Shown here one piece after another: positions 25,856-35,120 of a stretch of 64,000 nucleotides of DNA. Source of the stretch: Frateuria_A sp035695185 (GTDB lineage: Bacteria > Pseudomonadota > Gammaproteobacteria > Xanthomonadales > Rhodanobacteraceae); assembly GCF_035695185.1 (NCBI RefSeq), contig NZ_DASSES010000090.1, forward strand, positions 1 through 64,000, read 5' to 3'. Under the pieces are notes generated by a model. It was not told where the DNA came from. It saw only the letters and a program-made list of their open reading frames with translations, and did not search any database. The position numbers and the translations under genes were made by a program. How positions within the stretch are numbered: position 1 is the first letter of the stretch; each line of letters begins with the position of its first letter.

Positions 25856-27772
25856 ATGAGTCCCGTACGCGACATGGCGCTCGCCGCCGGCCTGCTTGCC
25901 CTGCTGGCAGGCGTACCCGTGCACGCGGCACAGCAGGACAAGCAACCGGACCGGCAGCACACCAGCCGCCACCCCGAGCGGAGCAAGACCGCCGCGGAAA
26001 AGGACAAGGAGCTGCCGATGGAGTGGCACACCGGCGGCACCGTCACCAGCCCGCCGCCGAAGATCCGCACGATTTCGCCACTGCCCGACGGCGAATGGAA
26101 GCTGCCCGCCGGCGACCTGGCCAACACCCGCTACAGCCCGCTGGACCAGATCAACACCGCCAACGTCTCCAAGCTGGTGGTCAAGAGCACGCTCGCCACC
26201 GGCATCCCGCACGGCCACGAGGGCCAGCCGCTGGTGGTCGGCCACGTGATGTACATCGTCACGCCCTTCCCCAACAACCTGATCGCGGTGGACCTGACCA
26301 AGCCGGGCGGCGCGCTGCTGTGGATCTACCAGCCGCACCCGAACCCCAAATCGGTCGGCATCGCCTGCTGCGACGTGGTCAACCGCGGCGCCTCGTACGC
26401 CGACGGCAAGATCATCTACAACACGCTGGACGGCCAGACCGTCGCGGTCGATGCGATCTCCGGCCATGAGGTGTGGCGCGCGAAGCTCGGCGACATCAAT
26501 GTCGGCGAGACGATCACCATGGCGCCGCTGGTGGTCAAGGACAAGGTGATCGTCGGCAACTCCGGCGGCGAGCTGGGCGTGCGCGGCTGGATCCAGGCGC
26601 TGGACGTGAAGACCGGCAAGCCGGTGTGGAAGGCGTACAACTCCGGACCCGACAAGGACGTGCTGATCGGTCCCGACTTCCATCCCTACTACAAGAAGGA
26701 CCAGGGCAAGGACCTGGGCAAGACCACCTGGCCGCCCAACCAGTGGAAGCTCGGCGGGGGCACCGTGTGGGGCTGGGTTTCCTACGATCCGGAAAGCAAC
26801 CTGATCTATTACGGCACCGGCAATCCGGGCGTGTGGAATCCGGACGTGCGGCCCGGCGACAACAAGTGGTCCTCCTCGATCATCGCCCGCGATGCCGACA
26901 CCGGCCAGGCGAAATGGGCCTGGCAGATCTCCGAGCACGACGCCTGGGACTACGACGAGATCATGGAGAACGTGCTGGTCGACATGGAGTGGGGCGGGCG
27001 CATGCGCAAGCTGCTGATCCATCCCGGCCGTACCGGCTTCGTGTTCGTGCTCGACCGCATCACCGGCGAGCTGCTCTCGGCGCAGAAGTTCGAGCCGACC
27101 AACTGGGCCGACGGCTATGACCTGAAGACCGGCAAGGCGAAGGAGAACCCCGAAAAGCGCACGCACTATGGCACCAACACCCGCTTCATCTGCCCCTCCT
27201 CGACCGGCGCCAAGGACTTCATCCCCTCTGCCTTCTCGCCCCGGACCGGACTGCTCTACATCCCGGCGCACAACACCTGCATGGACTACGCCGGGATCGA
27301 GGCCAACTACATCGCCGGCACGCCCTACCTCGGCGCCGACGTGCACATGTATCCGGGGCCGGGCGGCTACCAGGGCGAACTGGTCGCCTGGGACGTGGCG
27401 CACGCCAAGCCGGTGTGGAGCATCCGCGAGCGCGACCTGCCGATCTACAGCGGCGTGCTCGCCACCGGCGGCGACCTGGTCTTCTTCGGCACCATGGACG
27501 GCTGGTTCAAGGCGGTCGACGCGCGCTCCGGCGCCGAGCTGTGGAAGAGCAAGGTGGCCTCCGGCATCGTCGGCGACCCGATCACCTTCCTCGGCCCGGA
27601 CCACCACCAGTACGTGGTGGTCTACGCCGGCGTCGGCGGCTGGATGGGGGCGGTGGCCTTCCCGTCGGTCTCCGCCGACGACCCGACCGCCGGCCTGGGC
27701 GTGGTCGGCGCGATGAAGAAGATCAAGCAGTACACCGGCCCGGGAGACGTCGTCTATGTATTCGGTTTCTGA
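25856..27772 (+). CDS. PQQ-dependent alcohol dehydrogenase with lanthanide-type active site (XoxF/PedH-like)
   Basis: A 638-residue periplasmic quinoprotein. It oxidises an alcohol with PQQ and passes electrons to cytochrome c. A signal peptide spans residues 1-25. The propeller has the rare vicinal disulfide Cys171-Cys172, metal ligands Glu218 ('GETIT') and Asn323 ('TGNPG'), the catalytic Asp365, and Asp367 two residues later ('WDYDE'). In methanol-dehydrogenase-type enzymes an Asp at that +2 position marks lanthanide rather than Ca2+ use. There is no fused heme domain. ATG 25856, with GAGGTGA just upstream, is preferred to GTG 25850. The substrate (methanol, ethanol or another alcohol) cannot be fixed from sequence. 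Confidence 0.92.
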   Translation: MSPVRDMALAAGLLALLAGVPVHAAQQDKQPDRQHTSRHPERSKTAAEKDKELPMEWHTGGTVTSPPPKIRTISPLPDGEWKLPAGDLANTRYSPLDQINTANVSKLVVKSTLATGIPHGHEGQPLVVGHVMYIVTPFPNNLIAVDLTKPGGALLWIYQPHPNPKSVGIACCDVVNRGASYADGKIIYNTLDGQTVAVDAISGHEVWRAKLGDINVGETITMAPLVVKDKVIVGNSGGELGVRGWIQALDVKTGKPVWKAYNSGPDKDVLIGPDFHPYYKKDQGKDLGKTTWPPNQWKLGGGTVWGWVSYDPESNLIYYGTGNPGVWNPDVRPGDNKWSSSIIARDADTGQAKWAWQISEHDAWDYDEIMENVLVDMEWGGRMRKLLIHPGRTGFVFVLDRITGELLSAQKFEPTNWADGYDLKTGKAKENPEKRTHYGTNTRFICPSSTGAKDFIPSAFSPRTGLLYIPAHNTCMDYAGIEANYIAGTPYLGADVHMYPGPGGYQGELVAWDVAHAKPVWSIRERDLPIYSGVLATGGDLVFFGTMDGWFKAVDARSGAELWKSKVASGIVGDPITFLGPDHHQYVVVYAGVGGWMGAVAFPSVSADDPTAGLGVVGAMKKIKQYTGPGDVVYVFGF

Positions 27773-28610
27773 GCGCCTGCGCGCTGCCGTGGCGGTACTG
27801 GCGATCGGCCTGGCGGCCGGCGCGCCCGCGGCGGTGGTGGATCGCCCGGCCGCCTCGCCCGCGCCGCTGCGGGTGTGCGCCGACCCCAACAACATGCCCT
27901 TCTCCAACGACGCCGGCCAGGGCTTCGAGAATGCGATCGCGCGGCTGCTGGCCGACGACCTGCAGCGCCCGCTCGCCTACGCCTGGTGGCCGCAGCGGCG
28001 CGGCTTCATCCGCCAGACGCTCAAGGCGCACCGCTGCGACGTGGTGATCGGGGTGCCCGACCACTACGGCCTGGTACGCACCACGCGGCCGTACTACCGC
28101 TCCAGCTACGTGTTCATTACCCGCCGCGCCGACCACCTGGACATCGACGACATCGCCGACCCGCGCCTGCGCACGCTGCGCATCGGCGTCCACGCAATCG
28201 GCGACGACTACGCCAACGTCCCGCCGGCCATCGCGCTGGCGCGCCGTGGCGTGATCGACAACATCCGCGGCTACAGCATCTACGGTGACTATTCGAAGCC
28301 GGAGCCGACCCGCTCGCTGATCGACGCGGTGGACGACGGGCAGATCGACGTGGCGATCGCCTGGGGCCCGCTGGCCGGCTACTTCGTACAGCACGAACCA
28401 CGGCCGCTGGCGATGCAGCCGGTGCAGGGCGAGAACGACCCCGCACTGGCGATGAGCTACGCGATCGCGATGGGCGTGCGCAAGGACGATGCCGCCATGC
28501 AGCGCACGCTCGACGGCTTCATCGCCCGTCGCCACGCCGACATCGACCGGGTGCTGGACCGCTTCGGCGTGCCGCGGCTGCCCGTGCAGAGCAACGACGG
28601 AGGGCCCTGA
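27756..28610 (+). CDS. XoxJ/MxaJ-like periplasmic binding protein associated with quinoprotein dehydrogenase
   Basis: A 284-residue periplasmic protein with the fold of solute-binding proteins. The block 'LRVCADPNNMPFSND.GQGFENAIARLLADDL' (broken here) is the hallmark of the quinoprotein-dehydrogenase-associated binding family that includes MxaJ and XoxJ. These are thought to help mature or activate the PQQ dehydrogenase. A signal peptide (AVAVLAIGLAAGAPA) is present. ATG 27756 lies inside the end of the dehydrogenase gene (17-bp overlap) with GGGAG upstream, so the two are translationally linked. Confidence 0.9.
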   Translation: MYSVSERLRAAVAVLAIGLAAGAPAAVVDRPAASPAPLRVCADPNNMPFSNDAGQGFENAIARLLADDLQRPLAYAWWPQRRGFIRQTLKAHRCDVVIGVPDHYGLVRTTRPYYRSSYVFITRRADHLDIDDIADPRLRTLRIGVHAIGDDYANVPPAIALARRGVIDNIRGYSIYGDYSKPEPTRSLIDAVDDGQIDVAIAWGPLAGYFVQHEPRPLAMQPVQGENDPALAMSYAIAMGVRKDDAAMQRTLDGFIARRHADIDRVLDRFGVPRLPVQSNDGGP

Positions 28611-28613
28611 CCG

Positions 28614-29081
28614 ATGCACGCACCACGGCACGTCTGGCTGCTCGCCGCGCTGTGCCTGGCAGGCACCGTGCTGGCCGGCTGCCACAACCGGGACCAGGAG
28701 GGCGGCGACCAGGCGGTCGGCACCGCGCCACAGGCGCCTACCGGCCCGGTCCCCGGTCCCGGCACCTCGCCCGAGCGCTATGCCGGCCCCTACGACAGCG
28801 ACCCGGTCGCCCTGCAGGAAGGACGCAAGCTGTTCGTCCAGTACAACTGCAGCGGCTGCCACGGCGGCCGCGCCGGCGGCGGCATGGGTCCGAGCCTGCG
28901 CGACCAGGACTGGATCTACGGCCACGGCGCGGGCGACATCTTCGACTCGATCACCCAGGGCCGCGCGCACGGCATGCCCGCATGGGGCACCCGCATCACG
29001 GACGACCAGGCATGGAAGCTGGTCGCCTACATCCACTCGCTGCGCACCCCGGCCGAACCCGACCCGCCCGAGGAGCACTGA
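28614..29081 (+). CDS. Cytochrome c lipoprotein, probable electron acceptor of the PQQ dehydrogenase
   Basis: A 155-residue monoheme cytochrome. The lipobox LAGC follows 'LLAALCLAGTV', so it is lipid-anchored. A Pro/Gly-rich linker (about residues 35-60) separates the anchor from the heme domain, which has CSGCH in 'VQYNCSGCHGG' and a likely axial Met in 'HGMPAWG'. Its place right after the XoxJ-like gene is that of XoxG/cytochrome cL genes, so it is the best candidate for the dehydrogenase's direct acceptor. It is 4 bp from the subunit II gene. Confidence 0.88.
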   Translation: MHAPRHVWLLAALCLAGTVLAGCHNRDQEGGDQAVGTAPQAPTGPVPGPGTSPERYAGPYDSDPVALQEGRKLFVQYNCSGCHGGRAGGGMGPSLRDQDWIYGHGAGDIFDSITQGRAHGMPAWGTRITDDQAWKLVAYIHSLRTPAEPDPPEEH

Positions 29082-29085
29082 ACGC

Positions 29086-30111
29086 ATGGATCGCGTCCGC
29101 CATCGCCCCCTGCGCGCATCCGGCGCCGCCGCACTTGCCCTGTTGCTCGGCGGCTGTGGCGCGCCGCAGGATTTCCTGTTCCCCGAAGGCCCGGCCGCCC
29201 GTCGCCTGGCCGAGCTGGGCTGGACCGCGCTGATCGCCTTCAGCGCGGTCACCGTGATCGTGTGGATCCTGCTGGTGGTGGTGATCGCGCGACGGCGCGG
29301 CAGCTTCAGCGAGCACGCGCCGATCGATACCGCACCCCAGGGCATCGGCTGGATCCTGGTCGGTGGCCTGATCGTGCCGGTGGCGGTGCTCGGCGCGATG
29401 TTCGTCTTCACGCTGCACACGCTGGGCCAGTTCCCGATGGGATCGCACTCGAGCGCCGCGGACATCCGGGTGGAGGGCCGCCAGTGGTGGTTCGACGCCG
29501 TGTACACCGACCAGGGGCCCGCGGGGCAATTCCATGTGCCGAGCGAGCTGCATATCCCGGTCGGCAAGCCGGTCACCATCGAGCTGGTCACCCGCGACGT
29601 GATCCATTCGTTCTGGGTACCCAAGTTGCACGGCAAGGTCGACCTGGTGCCCGGGCTGGACAACCACATCCGCCTCCAGGCCGATCGCCCGGGCGTCTAC
29701 GAGGGCGAGTGCGCCGAGTTCTGCGGCGCCCAGCACGCGCACATGCGGCTGCGCGTGTTTGCCGACACGCCGGCCGACTACGCGCGCTGGCGTGCCGCGC
29801 AAATGGCCGGCGCGGCGCCGCCGCGCACGCCCGCCGCGCGCCGCGGCTACGCCGTGTTCATGGCGGCACCGTGCGCGGCCTGCCACACCATCCGCGGCAC
29901 CCCCGCGCAGGGACAGGTCGGCCCGGACCTGACCCACGTGGGCAGCCGCACCCGCATTGCCGGCGGCTCGCTGGTCAACGACACCGCCAACCTGGAGGCG
30001 TGGATCGTGCACGCGCAGTCGCTCAAGCCGGGCGCGCGGATGCCGGACATCGACAAGCTCACCGGCGCGCAGCTGCGCGACCTGACCACCTATCTGCAAA
30101 GCCTCAAATGA
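29086..30111 (+). CDS. Cytochrome c oxidase subunit II fused to cytochrome c (CoxM-like)
   Basis: A 341-residue subunit II. It has a lipobox (LLLGGC), two membrane helices (about residues 45-70 and 88-112), a CuA cupredoxin domain and a C-terminal cytochrome c. CuA ligands are seen as His in 'VIHSFWVPKLHGK' and 'CAEFCGAQHAHM' (two Cys, Glu, His, Met). The heme site is CAACH in 'APCAACHTIRG' with a Met in 'GARMPDID'. Such fusions define caa3-type oxidases and the CoxM protein of CoxMNOP. It stands four genes downstream of subunit I, an unusual order. It overlaps the frame of the next gene's region by 4 bp. Confidence 0.93.
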   Translation: MDRVRHRPLRASGAAALALLLGGCGAPQDFLFPEGPAARRLAELGWTALIAFSAVTVIVWILLVVVIARRRGSFSEHAPIDTAPQGIGWILVGGLIVPVAVLGAMFVFTLHTLGQFPMGSHSSAADIRVEGRQWWFDAVYTDQGPAGQFHVPSELHIPVGKPVTIELVTRDVIHSFWVPKLHGKVDLVPGLDNHIRLQADRPGVYEGECAEFCGAQHAHMRLRVFADTPADYARWRAAQMAGAAPPRTPAARRGYAVFMAAPCAACHTIRGTPAQGQVGPDLTHVGSRTRIAGGSLVNDTANLEAWIVHAQSLKPGARMPDIDKLTGAQLRDLTTYLQSLK

Positions 30112-30125
30112 CCGTGGAGGTTGCC

Positions 30126-30938
30126 ATGACCCGCCCGACCCCTCTTGCCGCCGCCCTGATCCTGGTGCTCGGACTGGCCGCCTGCAGCCACGACAACGAC
30201 TCGACCGCCGCCGCCCCGCCCTCGGGCAAGGGCACCACCCAGGCCGGCGCCGCCGGCGGCGTGGCCATGCCCGGCCAGGGCGGCCCCAGCAGCTGCAAGG
30301 ACCTGCCCGACGCGACCCAGCTCAAGCAATGGCTCAACCAGGTGCCGGCCGAGGCCGAGGTCGGCGGGCTCGCCGGCGGGCGCCACGAGTGGGCGGTGGT
30401 GGTCGATCGCGAGGGCCGCCTGTGCGCGATCACCGAGACCGATCCGGATCCGACCATGCCCTGGCCCGGCTCCAAGGGCATCGCGATGGCCAAGGCGTTC
30501 ACCGCCAACGCGTTCAGCAGCGACAAGACACCGATGTCGACCGCGCGGCTGTACACCATGAGCCAGCCGGGCCGCTCGCTGTGGGGCGCCGGGGCCGGCG
30601 ATCCGTTCAACCCGCAGTGCCTGGAGGCGCCCGACACCAGCAAGGCGGTCGGCAAGGTCTGCGGCGGCGTGATCACCTTCGGCGGCGGCCTGCCGCTGTA
30701 CCGCGGCAAGACCAAGGTCGGCGGCCTGGGCCTGTCCGGCGACACGCCCTGCGCCGACCACGAGATCGCCAAGCGCATCCGCCACGCGGCCAGGCTCGAC
30801 CCGCCCGGCGGCGCCACCGTCGACGACATCACCTACAGCAGCAAGGACGGCGCCTCGGTCTACACCCACCCGCTGTGCCCGAACACCTGGCGCAACGGCC
30901 AGAAGATCGGCACCGCCCCGCCCGCCCAGGGCTACTGA
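30126..30938 (+). CDS. GlcG/HbpS-like (DUF336) heme-binding lipoprotein
   Basis: A 270-residue exported protein. GGAGG 5 bp before ATG 30126 sets the start; an earlier ATG at 30108 overlaps the oxidase gene. The lipobox is LAAC. A low-complexity linker (about residues 20-55) leads to a DUF336/GlcG domain with 'AVVVDREGRLCAI', 'GIAMAKAFTANAFSSD', 'ITFGGGLPLYRG' and 'GGLGLSGDTPCADHEIAKRI'. Members bind heme or cobalamin-like ligands or sense redox state. Several Cys residues could form disulfides. It is probably part of the operon; its role there is unknown. Confidence 0.82.
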   Translation: MTRPTPLAAALILVLGLAACSHDNDSTAAAPPSGKGTTQAGAAGGVAMPGQGGPSSCKDLPDATQLKQWLNQVPAEAEVGGLAGGRHEWAVVVDREGRLCAITETDPDPTMPWPGSKGIAMAKAFTANAFSSDKTPMSTARLYTMSQPGRSLWGAGAGDPFNPQCLEAPDTSKAVGKVCGGVITFGGGLPLYRGKTKVGGLGLSGDTPCADHEIAKRIRHAARLDPPGGATVDDITYSSKDGASVYTHPLCPNTWRNGQKIGTAPPAQGY

Positions 30939-31024
30939 TCACCCGCTGGGGCGTGCGGGGACCGTCCCGCAGGCCACGCGCCGCAGCCCCACAGCGCTTC
31001 GAATACAGCCACCGGATACCCCGC

Positions 31025-32116
31025 ATGCCATCGACCCGTCGCCTCCTCGCCCTGCTCGCCGGGCTGCTGCCCATCGCGGCCGCCCAGGCCATCACCCATC
31101 CGCGCCAGGCCATCTACGCCACCAACGAGGCGGACGGCACGCTCAGCGTGATCGATGCGCGGACGCTCCAGGTGGTCGACACCATCCCGCTCGGCAAGCG
31201 TCCGCGCGGCCTGCAGCTGTCGCCCGACCAGCGCCTGCTGTTCGTGGCGCTGAGCGGCTCGCCCGTCGCCGGCCCCGGCGTGGACGAGAGCAAGCTGCCG
31301 CCACCGGACCACGCCGCCGACGGCATCGGCGTGGTCGACCTCGCCCGGGGCAAGGTGGTGCGCACGCTGCGCGGGGTGTCCGATCCGGAGCAACTGGCGC
31401 TGAGCCGGGACGGCGCGCACCTGTACGTGGCCAGCGAGGACTCCGGCAAGCTGGCGGTGTTCGACGTCGACTCCGGCCACATCGTGCGCACGCTCGCCGT
31501 CGGTGGCGAACCGGAGGGCGTCGGCACCAGTCCGGACCAGCGATGGGTCTGCGCCACCTCCGAGACCGCCGGCACCGTGGCACTGATCCGTGCGCTCACG
31601 AACACCGTCGTACACACGGTCAAGGTCGGTGGCCGACCGCGCAATTGCCGTTTCGCTGCCGACAGCCGCCGGCTCTACGTCCCTTCCGAAACCGACGCCA
31701 CGCTGAGCGTGGTGACCGTGCCCGACGGCAAGGTCGAGCGCGTGATCAAGCTGCCGGGCGCCGGCACCCGGCCGATGGGGCTGGTCCTGTCGCCCGATGG
31801 CGGTACCGCGTTCGTCACCACCGGCCACGGCGGAAGCGTGCTGGCGGTGGACCTGGCGCAGGGCCGGGTGCGTGCCGCTGCGCGCGTGGGCGAGCGGCCG
31901 TGGGGACTGGCGCTGTCCGCCGACGGCAAGCGGCTGTTCACCGCAGACGGGCCGTCCGACACGGTGTCGGTGGTCGAGGTCGATGGCATGCGCACGCGCA
32001 CGGCGGTCAAGGTCGGCGGCAAGCCATGGGGCGTGGCCACCGGCCCGCTCGTGCTGGATCCCAGGCAGGCGCACGGCGGCAGCCACGGCACGGCGGCAGA
32101 GCCGGCGACCCGCTAG
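31025..32116 (+). CDS. PQQ-dependent catabolism-associated YncE-like beta-propeller protein
   Basis: A 363-residue exported beta-propeller. A signal peptide (LLALLAGLLPIAAAQA) precedes seven or so YVTN/YncE-type blades, each with a 'V.DTIPLGKRPRGLQLSPDQ'-like unit. The same pattern recurs at 'IVRTLAVGGEPEGVGTSPD', 'HTVKVGGRPRNC' and 'AVKVGGKPWGVA'. The family is regularly encoded beside PQQ alcohol dehydrogenases. It may bind a cofactor or a partner in the periplasm. It follows the DUF336 gene by 86 bp and ends in CTAG, sharing those bases with the stop of the convergent LysR gene. Confidence 0.85.
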   Translation: MPSTRRLLALLAGLLPIAAAQAITHPRQAIYATNEADGTLSVIDARTLQVVDTIPLGKRPRGLQLSPDQRLLFVALSGSPVAGPGVDESKLPPPDHAADGIGVVDLARGKVVRTLRGVSDPEQLALSRDGAHLYVASEDSGKLAVFDVDSGHIVRTLAVGGEPEGVGTSPDQRWVCATSETAGTVALIRALTNTVVHTVKVGGRPRNCRFAADSRRLYVPSETDATLSVVTVPDGKVERVIKLPGAGTRPMGLVLSPDGGTAFVTTGHGGSVLAVDLAQGRVRAAARVGERPWGLALSADGKRLFTADGPSDTVSVVEVDGMRTRTAVKVGGKPWGVATGPLVLDPRQAHGGSHGTAAEPATR

Positions 32117-33024
32117 CGCGGGCGACCGAACTGCGCGGCGGCCCGTTCGACCAGCCAGTCGATGAACACGCGCAGCCGCGCCGGCATCTGTTTCTGCGGC
32201 GGATAGAGCACGGTCATCGGCAGCGCCGGTGGCCGGGTCTGCGGCAGCAATTCGCACATGCGCCCGTCGGCCAGCTCGTCGGCGATGCGGTAGTGCGAGA
32301 ACTGCGCGATGCCCAGCCCCGCCCGGCAGCAGGCGAGATACGCATCGGCACCGTTGACCGTGATCCGCCCGGGCAGCCGCAACTCGCGCCGCCGCCGGCC
32401 GACCACGAACTCCAGCGGCTCGGGCCGGCGCGTGGTCGGCGAGGCCCAATGCACCGCGTAGTGCCCTTGCTGGAGCTCGGCCAGCGTCTTCGGCTTGCCG
32501 TGCCGGCGCAGGTAGCCGGCGCTGGCCACGGTGATCTGCGGCAGCATGGCGATCCGCCGGCCGACCATGCCGGTGTCGCCCGGGTCGCCCACGCGCAGCG
32601 CGCAGTCGACGCCCTCGCGCACCAGATCGACGAAGCGGTCGCCGGTGCCCAGGTCCAGCTCGATCTGCGGAAAGCGGGCGAGGAACTCGGGCAGCGCCGG
32701 GATCACCATCAGCCGCGCCAGCGCCGCCGACAGGTCCACCCGCAGCCGGCCGCGCGGCACGACCGAGGCCTCGCGGAAGTTGGTTTCCACCTCGTCCACG
32801 TCGGCCAGCAGGCGCACGCAATGCTGGTAGTAGGTCTGGCCCTCGCTGGTCACGCGTACGCGGCGCGTGGTCCGCTGCAGCAGCTGCGCGCCCAGCCGCG
32901 ACTCGAGCGCCTTGATGGTGTGGGTGACGGTGGCGCGCGGCAGCGCCAGGTCGTCGGCCGCCGCGGTGAAGCTGCCCAGCTCGACGATGCGGGCGTACAG
33001 GCGCATGGCGTGCAGACGGTCCAT
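32113..33024 (-). CDS. LysR-type regulator (CrgA/YafC-like)
   Basis: A 303-residue LysR factor. The HTH 'SFTAAADDLALPRATVTHTIKALE' is at residues about 19-42 and the typical 'LLQRTTRRVRVTSEGQTYY' follows. The effector domain is of the AaeR/CrgA-like group ('VDCALRVGDPGDTGMVGRRI'). It is divergent from the aldo/keto reductase gene, which it probably controls, as is common for such pairs. Its stop overlaps the convergent beta-propeller gene's stop within the palindrome CTAG. ATG 33024 matches the family start. Confidence 0.9.
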   Translation of the reverse strand: MDRLHAMRLYARIVELGSFTAAADDLALPRATVTHTIKALESRLGAQLLQRTTRRVRVTSEGQTYYQHCVRLLADVDEVETNFREASVVPRGRLRVDLSAALARLMVIPALPEFLARFPQIELDLGTGDRFVDLVREGVDCALRVGDPGDTGMVGRRIAMLPQITVASAGYLRRHGKPKTLAELQQGHYAVHWASPTTRRPEPLEFVVGRRRRELRLPGRITVNGADAYLACCRAGLGIAQFSHYRIADELADGRMCELLPQTRPPALPMTVLYPPQKQMPARLRVFIDWLVERAAAQFGRPR

Positions 33025-33142
33025 TGTTGATCCTGCTTGAAAGGTGTTGGTGATTATTGAGCATTTATCGATGCGCCGCCGGCGCGCACGATGCGCATAC
33101 CTTCCACGGCGCAGGTTCGCCACTTTTCGAGGAGTACACCCT

Positions 33143-34135
<993 letters not shown>

Positions 34136-34145
34136 CCCGGCTCTG

Positions 34146-34174
34146 GCCCCCTCTCCCCGACGGGGAGAGGGGGC
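34146..34174. terminator. Strong C-rich hairpin after the aldo/keto reductase gene
   Basis: A 13-bp perfect stem, GCCCCCTCTCCCC with GGGGAGAGGGGGC, closes a 3-nt loop, 10 bp after the stop codon. There is no T-run, so it may be a transcript-end hairpin or a dispersed repeat. It is of the same type as the hairpins at 6893-6927 and 46309-46423. Confidence 0.5.
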
Positions 34175-34195
34175 AAAGCCTCTACACTTGGCGCC

Positions 34196-35020
34196 ATGAG
34201 TACCCCCGAACATTCCCCCCTCGGCAAGGCCACTGTCTACGCCGACCGCTACGACCCGTCCCTGCTGTTTCCCATCCCCCGCCAGCAGAAGCGCATCGAG
34301 ATCGGCGTCCTCGAGCCGCTGCCTTTCAGCGGCGTGGACATCTGGAACGCCTACGAACTGTCCTGGCTCGACGCGCGCGGCAAGCCGCAGGTGGCGTTGG
34401 CCGAGTTCCGGGTGCCCGCCGACTCGCCCAACATCATCGAGTCGAAGTCCTTCAAGCTTTACCTGAACGGCTTCTCGCAGGAGAAAACCGATACCGCCAC
34501 CCTGCGCGAGACGCTGGCGCACGACCTCTCCGCCGCCGCCGGCGCCACGGTGACGGTCGCGCTGGCCGCCCCCTCCGCGCTGGGCCACGCCATCACCGAC
34601 CTCCAGGGCGAACTGCTCGACGAACTGCCGCTGGAGATCGACGACTACGGCCCGCCCCATGCCGGCTATCTCAGCGCCAACCACAACGCCGCGCCGGTGG
34701 AGGGGATCCTGCTCTCGCACCTGCTGCGCTCGAACTGCCCGGTTACCGGCCAGCCGGACTGGGGCAGCGTGCAGATCGCCTACCGCGGCGCGCCGATCGA
34801 CCGGGCCGGCCTGTTGCGCTACCTGGTGTCCTTCCGCACCCACAACGAGTTCCACGAGCAGTGCGTGGAACGCATCTTCGTCGACCTGATGGCGCGCTGC
34901 GCACCCGAGCGGCTGAGCGTGTACGCGCGCTACACCCGTCGTGGCGGGCTGGACATCAACCCGTTCCGCAGCACCGACCCGGCCGCCGTGCCGGCCAACC
35001 TGCGCGCGGCGCGCCAGTAG
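34196..35020 (+). CDS. queF: NADPH-dependent preQ0 reductase QueF
   Basis: A 274-residue QueF of the long (unimodular YqcD) class. It reduces the nitrile of 7-cyano-7-deazaguanine to preQ1 for queuosine in tRNA. The nucleophilic Cys is in 'LRSNCPVTGQPDWGS', the QueF signature block is 'ESKSFKLYLNGFS', and 'FHEQCVERIF' carries the conserved His/Glu. The N-terminal half of this class also holds the duplicated T-fold, as here. It stands alone 60 bp after the aldo/keto reductase gene. Confidence 0.96.
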   Translation: MSTPEHSPLGKATVYADRYDPSLLFPIPRQQKRIEIGVLEPLPFSGVDIWNAYELSWLDARGKPQVALAEFRVPADSPNIIESKSFKLYLNGFSQEKTDTATLRETLAHDLSAAAGATVTVALAAPSALGHAITDLQGELLDELPLEIDDYGPPHAGYLSANHNAAPVEGILLSHLLRSNCPVTGQPDWGSVQIAYRGAPIDRAGLLRYLVSFRTHNEFHEQCVERIFVDLMARCAPERLSVYARYTRRGGLDINPFRSTDPAAVPANLRAARQ

Positions 35021-35120
35021 CACCCAGGCGGGCGCCCGGTAATCGTCGCTTCAGATCGGCGGCGCTAGCCTTTTCCGACCGGCCGCGCCGCGGCCCCGGA
35101 CGATCGCACGGAATACCGCC

